Positions 6,581 through 14,089 of a stretch of DNA of 21,970 nucleotides are shown here, in pieces. Under the pieces are notes generated by a model. That model made no database searches. It saw only the letters and a list, made by a program, of their open reading frames with translations, and was not told where the DNA came from. A program made the translations under genes and the position numbers. Within the stretch, counting starts at the first letter, position 1; each line of letters starts with the position of its first letter. Source of the stretch: JBHEMK01 sp046262635 (GTDB lineage Bacteria; Actinomycetota; Thermoleophilia; Gaiellales; Gaiellaceae); NCBI GenBank assembly GCA_046262635.1, contig JBHEMK010000109.1, positions 1-21,970 on the forward strand, written 5' to 3'.

Positions 6581-8186
6581 CTACGACGCGGTCCTCGTCG
6601 GGAGCGGGATCAACTCGCTGGCCTGCGCGGCATTGCTCGCCCGCGGCGGCAGGCGCGTCTGTGTGCTCGAGCGCAACGACTGGCTCGGCGGCGCTGTCCG
6701 CAGCGCCGAGATCAGCGAGCCGGGATTCCTGCATGACGTCTACAGCGCCTGGCATCCGCTCTGGGTAGGCGGTGCCGCCCACGCGCAGCTCGGCGACGAC
6801 CTCGCCGAGCGCGGGCTCGAGTACGTGAACACCGATCTTCCCTCGGCGACAGCCTTTCCCGACGGCGGCGCAGCGTTCCTGCACCGCACTGCGGACGAGA
6901 ACGCGGCGGAGCTCGGCGAGGAATGGCACGGCGTCCTCGAGCGCTTCTTCCCCGACGCCGACCTCGCTTTCGGCGTGCTCGGCACCGAGCTCTGGGGAGG
7001 CAGGGGATTGCGGCTCGGCGCCAAGGCGCTGTGCCGGCTCGGCCCCCGCGGGCTTGCGCGGTTCACCGGGGAGATGCTCGGCTCGAGCCGCGACTGGCTG
7101 ACGGACACGTTCGCGGCCGAGCGTGCGCACGGGCTGCTGGCCCCTTGGGTGCTCCACACGGGCCTGGGCCCGGACACGGCCACGTCGGGATTCATGACGC
7201 AAGCGATCGCGGTCGCTGTCCAGGAGGGTGGGATGCCAATCCCGCGCGGCGGCGGCGCAAAGCTCCCCGAGGCGCTCGTCCGGCTGATCCGTGACCACGG
7301 AGGCGTCGCTGAGACCGGGAAGGACGTTGAGCGCATCCTGGTGCAGTCCGGCCGAGCGGTGGGCGTTCGGACGACCGAGGGCGAGGCCATCACCGCCGCC
7401 GAGGCCGTGATCTGCAACGTCACGCCCACGCAGCTCTACGAGCGGCTGCTGGCGGGCACCGCGGTACCCGGTGCGGTCGCGGGCGGCGCGCGACGCTTCA
7501 GGTACGGGCGGAGCGAGATGCAGATTCATTTCGCGCTCTCGCAGCCGCCCCGCTGGGACGGCGACGACCGTCTGGCCCGCGCCGCCATCGTCCACGTCAC
7601 ACCCGGTCTTGACGGAGTCTCGCGCGCGGTCAACGAAGCCGAGCGCGGGCTGCTTCCCGCGGAGGCGACGATCGTCGTCGGCCAACCGCTGACGATGGAT
7701 CCCTCACGCGCACCCGCCGGCAAGGGCATCCTCTGGATCCAGCTGCAGGAGCTGCCCTGGCACGTCAAGGGCGACGCGGCGGGCGATCTGGACACTGGCG
7801 AAGGGGTCTGGAGCGAGCGTCTGCGCGAGCGCTACGCCAACCGCATCCAGGCGCGCCTCGCGCGGCACATCCCGAACCTCGAGTCGAGCCTGCTGCGGCG
7901 GGTCGTGCTGTCACCGGCCGACCTGCAGGCGGCGAACGTCAACCTTCGCCACGGCGATCCGTACGGAGGCGCGCTCTCGCTCGACCAGAACTTTCTCTGG
8001 CGCCCCTTCGCGGAGAGTCCGGGCCACGCGACGCCGGTGGAGCGGCTCTACCACATCGGCGCCAGCACCTGGCCGGGCCCAGGCCTTGGGGCCGGCTCGG
8101 GGACGCTCGTGGCGGATGGGCTGCTGCGCCCGCCTGCGGCGGAGCGCGCGCTCGCGAAGCTGCGCTCGCTGACCGGCCTCGGCTAG
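6573..8186 (+). CDS. FAD-dependent oxidoreductase, phytoene desaturase/PYROXD2-like
   Basis: A 537-aa flavoprotein starting at GTG 6573, eight bases inside the previous gene. The N-terminus holds a dinucleotide-binding Rossmann motif (YDAVLVGSGINSLACAALLARGG, then VCVLERNDWLGGAVRS). The C-terminus has the second FAD-contact segment LYHIGASTWPGPGLGAGSG. The length and both motifs fit the phytoene desaturase/carotenoid isomerase-like amine-oxidase superfamily. The middle GGMPIPRGGGAKLPEALVRLIRDHGG is the typical segment before the substrate domain. No other carotenoid genes are present, so a role in oxidising the pathway substrate is more likely than pigment synthesis (inference). It is the last gene of the left operon. 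Its TAG shares CTAG with the remnant on the other strand. Confidence 0.88.
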   Translation: MADYDAVLVGSGINSLACAALLARGGRRVCVLERNDWLGGAVRSAEISEPGFLHDVYSAWHPLWVGGAAHAQLGDDLAERGLEYVNTDLPSATAFPDGGAAFLHRTADENAAELGEEWHGVLERFFPDADLAFGVLGTELWGGRGLRLGAKALCRLGPRGLARFTGEMLGSSRDWLTDTFAAERAHGLLAPWVLHTGLGPDTATSGFMTQAIAVAVQEGGMPIPRGGGAKLPEALVRLIRDHGGVAETGKDVERILVQSGRAVGVRTTEGEAITAAEAVICNVTPTQLYERLLAGTAVPGAVAGGARRFRYGRSEMQIHFALSQPPRWDGDDRLARAAIVHVTPGLDGVSRAVNEAERGLLPAEATIVVGQPLTMDPSRAPAGKGILWIQLQELPWHVKGDAAGDLDTGEGVWSERLRERYANRIQARLARHIPNLESSLLRRVVLSPADLQAANVNLRHGDPYGGALSLDQNFLWRPFAESPGHATPVERLYHIGASTWPGPGLGAGSGTLVADGLLRPPAAERALAKLRSLTGLG

Positions 8187-8480
8187 CGCTCGAGCGAGTT
8201 GCCGCCGCCGTCAGCGACGACGGTCTTGCTCGTGGCCGAGTCGGTGGCCGCCGACGCGAGCATCGGCTCGCCGGGCGTGCAGCTGCGCGCCTCCTCGACG
8301 TCGGCACGACGTCTCACTGACATCCGGCCGAGCCGGCCTGGCGCCGCGACGGGCCCGGGCGCGACCCCGTTACCCCGCGTCGGCGAACTGCGGGCGAGTT
8401 CGTCGGGTCTGCCCGCGCTTCGGTCGGCTAGGTGTAAGCCCCACGAGCCCGACTGCGCCGCGCGGTCCCCCGCTCTCTGC
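8183..8480 (-). pseudogene. Decayed C-terminal remnant of a short-chain dehydrogenase/reductase (SDR)
   Basis: Translated on the minus strand, this stretch shows the end of an SDR in the right order. A piece reading RGAVGLVGLTPS (about 8462-8427) resembles the helix after the catalytic YxxxK. After a change of frame, ELARSSPTRGNGVAPGPVAAP (8401-8339) resembles the conserved 'VNaVaPGpv.TP' strand. Then come LGRMS and ADVEEA, and finally MLASAATDSATSKTVVADGG close to a stop at 8183-8185, matching the typical 'FLASd...tG..l.vDGG' ending. The N-terminal half with the NAD-binding site is missing, the YxxxK cannot be seen, and the usual loop between TP and LGR is shortened. I therefore call it a frameshifted, truncated pseudogene. 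It lies directly downstream of the GntR gene on the same strand, suggesting a former regulator-SDR operon. The assignment is by eye. Confidence 0.65.
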
Positions 8481-9179
8481 CTACCGGTCGAAGATGCCGC
8501 GTTCTCCCAGCTCGACGGCGTAGAACTCGCCGGCCAGCTCGAGGTGCCGTCGCAACGCCTGCGCCGCGCGCTCCTCGTCGTGTGCGGCACAGGTCGCGAG
8601 CAGCTCCTCGTCGAGCCGCTCGTGCCGGTCCTGTCGGTCTCCTCGGGGCGAGAGCAGCGCGGGCCGGTAGCGCTCGCAGCTGTCCCACGCCGGGCGGATC
8701 AGGCGCAGGAGCCAGGCCGAGCGGGCGGCTCCGTAGAGGGTGAAATGGAAGGCCGTATGGGCCCGCATCGACTCGCGCACGTCGCGGGCGTGCCTTGCCG
8801 CGGCAGCCGCGTCCAGATTCGCCCGCGCCGAGACGGCGTCAGCCTCCTCGAATCGCTTCGCAGCGCCCCGGACGGCGAGCGTCTCGAGGGCGAGGCGCAC
8901 CTCGAAGAGCTCCCGCAGGTCGTCGACGTCGAGCGCCACGACCTTCGCGCCGTGGTGCGGGACATGCTCGGCGAGTCCGAGCGCCTCGAGCTGTCGTACT
9001 GCCTCTCGGATCGGTGAGATGCTCATTCCGAGCGACCGCGCAAGGTCCTCCAGCCGCAGCGGCGTTCCCGGGGTCAGCTCGCCGAGAATGATCGCCTCGC
9101 GGAGCTCTTCGAGCGCCGCCTCGGCCATGGTGCGATGGCGGGCGCGGGTCGGTCCGGCGGCGGTCGACTGCGCGCTCAC
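8481..9179 (-). CDS. GntR-family transcriptional regulator with FCD (FadR C-terminal) domain
   Basis: A 232-aa regulator transcribed away from the second luciferase-like gene. Residues about 18-85 form the winged helix-turn-helix, with LRLEDLARSLGMSISPIREAVRQLEALGL as the recognition core. Residues about 88-215 form the helical FCD ligand domain. It carries the Asp/His set that usually binds a metal near the effector (DLRELFEVR, the FHFTLY His145, RHERL His186, RHLEL His212). FCD regulators typically respond to carboxylates such as sugar acids, lactate or acyl compounds, and repress adjacent catabolic operons. GTG 9179 is used; ATG at 9128 (residue 18) is a real alternative, since the first 17 residues are unstructured and neither start has a strong ribosome site. 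The facing palindrome at 9190-9222 is a likely operator. Confidence 0.9.
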   Translation of the reverse strand: MSAQSTAAGPTRARHRTMAEAALEELREAIILGELTPGTPLRLEDLARSLGMSISPIREAVRQLEALGLAEHVPHHGAKVVALDVDDLRELFEVRLALETLAVRGAAKRFEEADAVSARANLDAAAAARHARDVRESMRAHTAFHFTLYGAARSAWLLRLIRPAWDSCERYRPALLSPRGDRQDRHERLDEELLATCAAHDEERAAQALRRHLELAGEFYAVELGERGIFDR

Positions 9180-9189
9180 GTCCGGAGCG

Positions 9190-9228
9190 TCACACGGCCT
9201 TGATCACATGTCAAACGCGTGAGACGAT
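9190..9228 (+). promoter_or_regulatory. Candidate promoter overlapped by a dyad operator, upstream of the second LLM gene
   Basis: TTGATC (9200-9205) and GACGAT (9223-9228) are 17 bases apart, a sigma70-like -35/-10 pair (matches are partial). Over it lies a dyad. The inner arms are TTGA (9200-9203) and TCAA (9211-9214) around a 7-base centre. The outer arms are TCAC (9190-9193) and GTGA (9219-9222), with centres within one base. A repressor bound here would block the promoter. The neighbouring GntR/FCD gene is the obvious candidate and may be autoregulated from the same region. Confidence 0.45.
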
Positions 9229-9246
9229 TCACCGGCTCGGGTGTCG

Positions 9247-9258
9247 AGGAGAGGAAGG
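9247..9258 (+). promoter_or_regulatory. Strong purine-rich ribosome binding site that fixes the TTG start at 9269
   Basis: The run GAGGAGAGGAAGG (about 9246-9258) lies about ten bases before TTG 9269. An in-frame TTG at 9200 has no such site and falls in the proposed promoter. This supports TTG 9269 as the start of the following gene. Confidence 0.6.
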
Positions 9259-9268
9259 CGAGGATCCC

Positions 9269-10366
9269 TTGAAGTTCAGCATCTACTCCGAGCTGCAAAG
9301 CTGGCCGCCCAAGCACCCGCAGCAGCTCTACGCCGAGGCGCTGGAGCAGGTGGTCAATGCCGACCGGCTCGGTTACGACGCCTACGCGGTCATCGAGCAC
9401 TTCTTCTTCCCGAAATTCGGGGCCTCTCCGAACCCGTTCGCGTTCTTCGCGACCGCGGCCGAGCGGACGAAGCGGATTACCTTCCGGACGCTCGTCCACG
9501 TGTTGCCGTATCACAACCCGACGGTTCTCGCCTCGCAGATCGCCGAGTTCGACCTGCTCGTCGGCGGCCGGTATGAGTTCGGCGTCGGCCGTGGCCACGC
9601 ATGGATCGCCCCCAAGGCGGGCGTTCCGATCGGCGAGACGCGGGAGCGCTATCAGGAGTCGCTCGAGATCCTGCTCGACGCCCTCGACCAGGAGCGCTTC
9701 TCTCACGACGGCACCTACTACGCCGTCGAGGACTCGCACATCGTCCCCCGGCCGTCCGCGGAGCGCCGCTTCCGGATCTTTCTCGGCGGCACGAGCGACG
9801 CGACCTATCGCCTCGCCGGCGAGCGCGGGTATGCGATGGTCGTCCCGCCGCTCCTGCCGTACGATGCGCTGCGCGAGCAACTCGACCTCTACCGCGAGAC
9901 CTGCCGCGCCAACCGCCACGAACCCGACATCGTCTGGATCCACGCGTGCTACATCGACGAGGATCGGTCGACGGCGAAGCGTGAGGCGGAAGAGCTGATG
10001 CGCGGCTTCCTGAAGGGAAATGCCTCGGTCCTGCTCGAGAACCCGGAGGAGATGAAGCCGAAGGAGGAGCTCGAGGCCGCCGGCTACGGCTTCTACGCAT
10101 CCGGGATCATGGAGCAGCTCTCCGACATGCCCTACGACGAGATGATCGAGAAGGACGTTGTCTGGGTCGGGACGCCGCAGGACGTGATCGAGCGGATCGA
10201 GGCGGTGCGGGAGGTCTGCGACGGGCTGACCGAGGTGGCGATCACGGTCAACCCCGGCGGCGCCGAGCACTGGCAGGCGATCAAGGCGCAGGAGCTCTTC
10301 GCCGAGCACGTGATCCCCCACTTCCGCGGAGCGGCGCAAAAGGAGTCGGAGTCTGTTCTCCCCTGA
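9269..10366 (+). CDS. LLM-class (luciferase-like) flavin-dependent monooxygenase
   Basis: A 365-aa luciferase-like protein. The N-terminus KFSIYSELQSWPP, then LGYDAYAVIEHFFFPKFGASPNP and the barrel segment LLVGGRYEFGVGRGHAW are hallmarks of the bacterial-luciferase branch. The Glu-His pair in VIEHFF sits where family members place active-site residues. The RRFRIFLGGTSD strand and the C-terminal VWVGTPQDVIERIEAV complete the TIM barrel. Such proteins are flavin (FMNH2) monooxygenases, sometimes F420-dependent. A TTG start is chosen because of the strong ribosome site just upstream and because the conserved strand begins right there. It faces the GntR regulator and precedes the transporter by 137 bases, so it is probably the first regulated gene of the right-hand operon. 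Confidence 0.9.
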   Translation: MKFSIYSELQSWPPKHPQQLYAEALEQVVNADRLGYDAYAVIEHFFFPKFGASPNPFAFFATAAERTKRITFRTLVHVLPYHNPTVLASQIAEFDLLVGGRYEFGVGRGHAWIAPKAGVPIGETRERYQESLEILLDALDQERFSHDGTYYAVEDSHIVPRPSAERRFRIFLGGTSDATYRLAGERGYAMVVPPLLPYDALREQLDLYRETCRANRHEPDIVWIHACYIDEDRSTAKREAEELMRGFLKGNASVLLENPEEMKPKEELEAAGYGFYASGIMEQLSDMPYDEMIEKDVVWVGTPQDVIERIEAVREVCDGLTEVAITVNPGGAEHWQAIKAQELFAEHVIPHFRGAAQKESESVLP

Positions 10367-10503
10367 CGCGGAGCCGAGCTGCTATCCGGATTCACTCCTG
10401 GACGTCCCATCTGACGAGCTTGCGCGGCGCGGCTCGGATGCCTTCAACCGTAGTGGCAGCGCCGCAGAGTGTCCGTTCGTCCCTCGACCGGAGGAGTAGG
10501 AGC

Positions 10504-11706
10504 ATGACACGAGGAAAAGGAGCCGCGCTCGGCGCTATTCTTGCCGCGCTGGTCGTGACTACGGCGGTGCTCGCGGGCGGCGGCGCGGCGACGTCCACGA
10601 AGGGCAAGCCGATTGTGATCGGCGCAGCGATCGATCTGACGAAGGCGATGGCACCGTTCGACGCTCCAGCGCTGACCGCCGCACAGATCGAGATCAAGAA
10701 GATCAACGCGGCGGGCGGCGTCAACGGCCGGCCGCTGCAGCTGAAGTACATCAACGACCAGCTCGACCCCAATAAGACGAAGCAGGCGGCGGCGCAGCTC
10801 GTTGGCAAGGGCGTCGACATCGGCTGGGTCACCTGCGACGTGGACTACGCGACGCCGGCCGTCGACGAGTTTCTGAACGCGAACAAGCTGACCGTCGCGC
10901 CGTGCATCGGGACCGACGAGATGAGCCCGCTCCGCTTCGGCTCGAAGGGCAAGCTCGCCTTCTCGTTCGGCAATGCCGCCCAGGACGAGGGGGCGGCGGT
11001 TGCCCAGTATGCGATCAAGCGGAACTGGAGGAGTGCGGTCGTCGTCACCGACAATCTGCTCCGCTACTTCAAGGACGTCTGCAGGGCTTTCACGGTTCGC
11101 TACCAGCAGCTCGGCGGCAAGGTGATCGCGCAGGAGAGCTTCACGCAGGGGGACAAGACGATCAACAACGTCGTCAGCCGCGTGAACGGCGTGAAGCCGT
11201 CGGTGATCGCATTCTGCACCTCGTTCGGAGGCGACCAGCCCGCCTTCGTCTCGGGCTTGCGCAGCCTCGGCAACAGCACGCCGATCATCAACGGCTGGGC
11301 CAGCGACGGCTCGTACTGGTGGCCGAAGAGCCCACAGGTGACGAACTTCTACTACCTGACCTACGCGGCCGCGGTCGCGCGCGACCCGAACGCACAGGTG
11401 CGGGCGTTCGAGGCGTCGATGAAGAAGGCCGGCAACCCGGCGCAGACCGGCGGCTTCGTCACCGGCGCGGCGGCGATCCAGACGCTCGTCTGGGCGATCA
11501 AGAAGGCGGGAGGATCGACGAACGGCGCGAAGCTGGCGGCGATCCTGGAGAAGGCGCGGAAGGTCCCGACGCTCTCGGGCCCGGTTAGCTTCTCCGCCTC
11601 GCTCCACAGCGTGTTCGGGCGTCCCTACCGCGTCATCGAGGTCAACAACAATCAGGCGAAGGTGCTCGGTCTGCAGACGGCCAAGTCGCCAGCCAAGATC
11701 CACTAG
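10504..11706 (+). CDS. livK: Branched-chain-amino-acid-type ABC transporter substrate-binding protein
   Basis: A 400-aa type I periplasmic-binding-type protein (Leu/Ile/Val-binding family). Residues 1 to about 30 are a Sec signal peptide: basic TRGKG, then a hydrophobic stretch ending VLAGGGAATS. There is no lipobox cysteine, so it may be released or held by other means. The mature part opens with KPIVIGAAIDLTKAMAPF, followed by INAAGGVNGRPLQLKYINDQ, a typical LivJ/LivK strand-helix pattern. Paired lobes continue to the end. ATG 10504 is preferred over in-frame starts further upstream because of GAGGAG at 10491-10496 and because the signal peptide begins there. The ligand need not be an amino acid: this family also binds aromatic acids, amides and urea. 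Two ATPases and two permeases follow. Confidence 0.92.
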   Translation: MTRGKGAALGAILAALVVTTAVLAGGGAATSTKGKPIVIGAAIDLTKAMAPFDAPALTAAQIEIKKINAAGGVNGRPLQLKYINDQLDPNKTKQAAAQLVGKGVDIGWVTCDVDYATPAVDEFLNANKLTVAPCIGTDEMSPLRFGSKGKLAFSFGNAAQDEGAAVAQYAIKRNWRSAVVVTDNLLRYFKDVCRAFTVRYQQLGGKVIAQESFTQGDKTINNVVSRVNGVKPSVIAFCTSFGGDQPAFVSGLRSLGNSTPIINGWASDGSYWWPKSPQVTNFYYLTYAAAVARDPNAQVRAFEASMKKAGNPAQTGGFVTGAAAIQTLVWAIKKAGGSTNGAKLAAILEKARKVPTLSGPVSFSASLHSVFGRPYRVIEVNNNQAKVLGLQTAKSPAKIH

Positions 11707-11716
11707 CGTCCCCGGC

Positions 11717-12496
11717 TTGACGGGGGAGAGCATCGAGAGCAGCCGACGGCCCGAAGCGCTTCGGGCCGTCGGCGTGTCTCGCTCCTTCGACGGCGTCGCC
11801 GCTCTCCAGGACGTCGATCTCGAGCTCGGACGGCACGAGGTGGTCGGGCTGATCGGCCCGAACGGCGCCGGCAAGACGACGCTCGTAAACCTGCTCACGG
11901 GGTTCGACCTGCCGAGCGCGGGACGGGTCGAGCTCGAGGAACGGGACGTCACCCGGTGGCCGGCGCACCGCCGCGGGCGCGCGGGACTCGCCCGCACCTT
12001 CCAGCACGGCCGTCTCTTCCGTGGGCTGAGCGTGCGCGAGAACGTCGAGGTTGCCGCGCTCGGCGTCGGTGCGGGCCCCCGGGAGGCCCGCCGGCGCGCG
12101 GCCGAGCTGCTGGAAATGCTGGGCCTCGGCGAGCGCGCGGACGCGCCGGCGAGCGTCCTACCCCACGGTGATGAGCGCAAGCTCGGGGTCGCCCGGGCGC
12201 TTGCGACGCGGCCCCGCTTCCTGCTGATGGACGAGCCCGCCGCGGGGCTGCACGAGGCCGAGATTCCCGAGTTTGCGGCCTTCGTACGGGCCGTCTGCGA
12301 CGACTACGAGGCGGGCGTTCTGCTGATCGACCACAACGTGCCGCTGATCATGGAGGTGTGCGACCGGATTCACGTGCTCGACCAGGGCCGGACGCTCGCC
12401 GAAGGCCGGCCGGCGGAGATCCGACGCAACCTCGACGTCACGAATGCCTACCTCGGCGGCAGCGCAGCGGGCGCGGAGGAGGCGCCGCGTGAGTGA
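11717..12496 (+). CDS. livG: ABC transporter ATP-binding protein, LivG type
   Basis: A 259-aa ATPase. Walker A is LIGPNGAGKTT, Walker B is FLLMDEPAAG, and the switch His is in LIDHNVPLIM. The ABC signature is unusual: LPHGDERKLG (Pro149, Asp152) instead of the LivG-type LSYGQQRRL, so the Ser and Gln that contact ATP are replaced. The start is uncertain. TTG 11717 has no good ribosome site, but the first strand (ALRAVGVSRSF) is needed for the fold. GTG 11774 would remove it. Codons 9-19 are encoded by a perfect 32-bp palindrome. The stop is buried in the next gene's start (GTGAGTGA). It probably pairs with the following LivF-type ATPase, which has a normal signature. Confidence 0.88.
   Translation: MTGESIESSRRPEALRAVGVSRSFDGVAALQDVDLELGRHEVVGLIGPNGAGKTTLVNLLTGFDLPSAGRVELEERDVTRWPAHRRGRAGLARTFQHGRLFRGLSVRENVEVAALGVGAGPREARRRAAELLEMLGLGERADAPASVLPHGDERKLGVARALATRPRFLLMDEPAAGLHEAEIPEFAAFVRAVCDDYEAGVLLIDHNVPLIMEVCDRIHVLDQGRTLAEGRPAEIRRNLDVTNAYLGGSAAGAEEAPRE
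11742..11773. repeat. Perfect 32-bp palindrome at the livK/livG junction
   Basis: The left arm GCCGACGGCCCGAAGC (11742-11757) is followed with no spacer by its exact reverse complement (11758-11773). In RNA this gives a 14-bp, very GC-rich stem with a GCGC loop. No T-run follows. It lies inside the first 20 codons of the livG-type gene, 36 bases after the binding-protein stop. It could lower expression of the ATPase/permease genes relative to the binding protein, stabilise the livK 3' end, or be a protein-binding site. Confidence 0.9.
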
Positions 12497-13205
12497 GGCC
12501 CCCGTGCTGGAGCTCGCCGGGCTCGAGGTGCGCTATGGGGGCGGACCCGCCGTGCGGCGGCTCAGCCTCACCGTCGGCAACGGCGAGATCGTCGGGCTGA
12601 TCGGACCGAACGGCGCCGGAAAGAGCTCGACGCTGCACGCGATCATGGGCGTTGTTCCGGTCGCCGGCGGCGACATCCTGCTGAACGGCCGCTCGATTGC
12701 GGGCCTTCGGCCCGAGGACATCGCCCGACTCGGCATCTCGCTCGTGCCTGAGGGCCGGCACATCTTCGCGAACCTGACCGTCCAGGAGAACCTTCGACTC
12801 GGGCTTGCGGCCCGTCGCGACCGGGACGGAATCGACGCCGATCTCGCATCGATCCACACGTTGTTTCCGGTCGTGGACGAATTCCGCAGCCGGCAGGCAG
12901 GCGCGCTCTCGGGCGGCCAGCAGCAGCAGCTGGCGATCGCCCGCGCACTGCTGGCCAAGCCGAAGCTGCTGCTGCTCGACGAGCCCTCACTCGGTCTCGC
13001 GCCGACCGTCGTCGAGCGCGTGTTCGAGGCGCTGGCCGAGATCCGCGCCCGTGGGGTGACGATCTTCCTCGTCGAGCAGCGGGCACAGCTCACCGCGGCG
13101 TTCGCAGACCGCACGCACGTGATGTCGAACAGCGAGCTCCGCCTGACTCTCTCTCCCGGTGAGGCGTTCGACACCGATCGCCTCACCGCTGCGTACCTGT
13201 CGTGA
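12489..13205 (+). CDS. livF: ABC transporter ATP-binding protein, LivF type
   Basis: A 238-aa ATPase with all motifs intact. Walker A is LIGPNGAGKSS, the Q-loop region includes GISLVPEGRHIFANLTVQENL (LVPEGR is typical of LivF), the signature is LSGGQQQQLAIARAL, Walker B is LLLLDEPSLGLAP and the switch region is IFLVEQ. GTG 12489 is preferred over a frame extending back to 12444, because the LivF N-terminus (PVLELAGLEVRYGG) starts there and it overlaps the upstream stop. Its own stop overlaps the permease start by GTGA. It supplies one of the two nucleotide-binding domains of the importer. Confidence 0.93.
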   Translation: MSEAPVLELAGLEVRYGGGPAVRRLSLTVGNGEIVGLIGPNGAGKSSTLHAIMGVVPVAGGDILLNGRSIAGLRPEDIARLGISLVPEGRHIFANLTVQENLRLGLAARRDRDGIDADLASIHTLFPVVDEFRSRQAGALSGGQQQQLAIARALLAKPKLLLLDEPSLGLAPTVVERVFEALAEIRARGVTIFLVEQRAQLTAAFADRTHVMSNSELRLTLSPGEAFDTDRLTAAYLS

Positions 13206-14089
13206 GCCTGCTGCAATCGCTGATCGATGCGATCGCGCTCGGGGCGCTCTACGGCCTCGTCGCGGTTGGGATCGGGCTCGTCTTCGGCGTGATGCGCCTG
13301 GTCAACTTCGCCTACGGAGAGCTGATCACGGCCGGCGGCTTCACACTCGCCTACCTGAACGGCCAGCCGCGCGCCGTCGCCATCCTCGCCTGCATCGCAG
13401 TCGTTGTCCTGCTCGCGTTCCTGCAGGAGCGGATCGCCTTCCGCCCGCTGCGCGGCTCCTCGCCCGCGACGATGCTCGTCGCGACATTCGCGGTCAGCTT
13501 CCTGCTCCAAAGCATCTACCTGCTGGCCTTCGGCTCGCGCGGGAAGATCGTCGGAACGCTCGGGAGCCTCAACACTGCTGCGAACATCGGGTCGCTGCAC
13601 GTCCGCTGGATCTCGTTCGTCGCACTGGGCGTGGGTGCCGCTCTGCTGCTCGCGACGACGCTGATCCTCAACCGGACGACGATCGGCCTGCAGATGCGGG
13701 CGGCCGCGGCCGACTTCCGGACCGCCCGGCTGCTCGGCGTCCGTGCCGACCGCGTGATCAGTTTCGCGTTCCTCATCTCCGGCGTGCTCGCCGCCGCCGT
13801 CAGCGTGCTGCTGACCGTCGAGTCGCCGCTTGTGACCCCGGATTACGGCGTCCAGGTGACGATCTTCGCGCTCGTCGGAGTCGTCGTCGGGGGGCTCGAC
13901 CGTCTTCTGAGCGCGACCCTCGGGGGGTTCGCGATCGGCTTCGCCACCTCTTTCGTCGGCGATCGGCTGCCCACATCGGCGAGCGTCTACCTGCCCTCTC
14001 TGATCTACGGCGCCGTGATCGTCGTGCTGCTGCTCCGGCCGGCAGGGCTCTTCTCGCCGGTTCGTCACACCGCCGCGGAGCGTCTTTGA
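13202..14089 (+). CDS. livH: Branched-chain-amino-acid-type ABC transporter permease, LivH type
   Basis: A 295-aa polytopic membrane protein. It opens with the LivH hallmark DAIALGALYGLVAVGIGLVFG, then MRLVNFAYGELITAGGF. Roughly eight hydrophobic segments follow (about 5-30, 56-75, 84-108, 135-158, 188-210, 222-240, 242-260, 262-283). The cytoplasmic loop after TTIGLQMRAAAADFRTARLLGV is the coupling region that meets the ATPases (EAA-like loop). The GTG start overlaps the LivF stop, and the TGA stop overlaps the next TTG (TTGA). Confidence 0.92.
   Translation: MSLLQSLIDAIALGALYGLVAVGIGLVFGVMRLVNFAYGELITAGGFTLAYLNGQPRAVAILACIAVVVLLAFLQERIAFRPLRGSSPATMLVATFAVSFLLQSIYLLAFGSRGKIVGTLGSLNTAANIGSLHVRWISFVALGVGAALLLATTLILNRTTIGLQMRAAAADFRTARLLGVRADRVISFAFLISGVLAAAVSVLLTVESPLVTPDYGVQVTIFALVGVVVGGLDRLLSATLGGFAIGFATSFVGDRLPTSASVYLPSLIYGAVIVVLLLRPAGLFSPVRHTAAERL

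Noticed and set aside
8199..9017. A 272-codon plus-strand frame opposite the GntR gene
   Set aside because: Antisense to a regulator with clear HTH and FCD motifs; product has no features.
11742..11773. Reading the 32-bp palindrome as a rho-independent terminator
   Set aside because: No T-run follows, and the fold of the ATPase needs the codons inside it, so it is not a simple gene-end terminator.
10444..12180. A 578-codon open frame on the minus strand opposite the binding protein and LivG genes
   Set aside because: Its product is Arg/Ala/Leu/Val-rich with no motifs, and it lies fully antisense to two clearly recognisable genes. Long antisense frames are expected in such GC-rich DNA.
12533..14068. 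A 511-codon minus-strand frame opposite livF and livH
   Set aside because: Low-complexity Asp/Arg/Glu/Gln-rich product with no fold signature; shadow of the third-position GC bias of the real genes.
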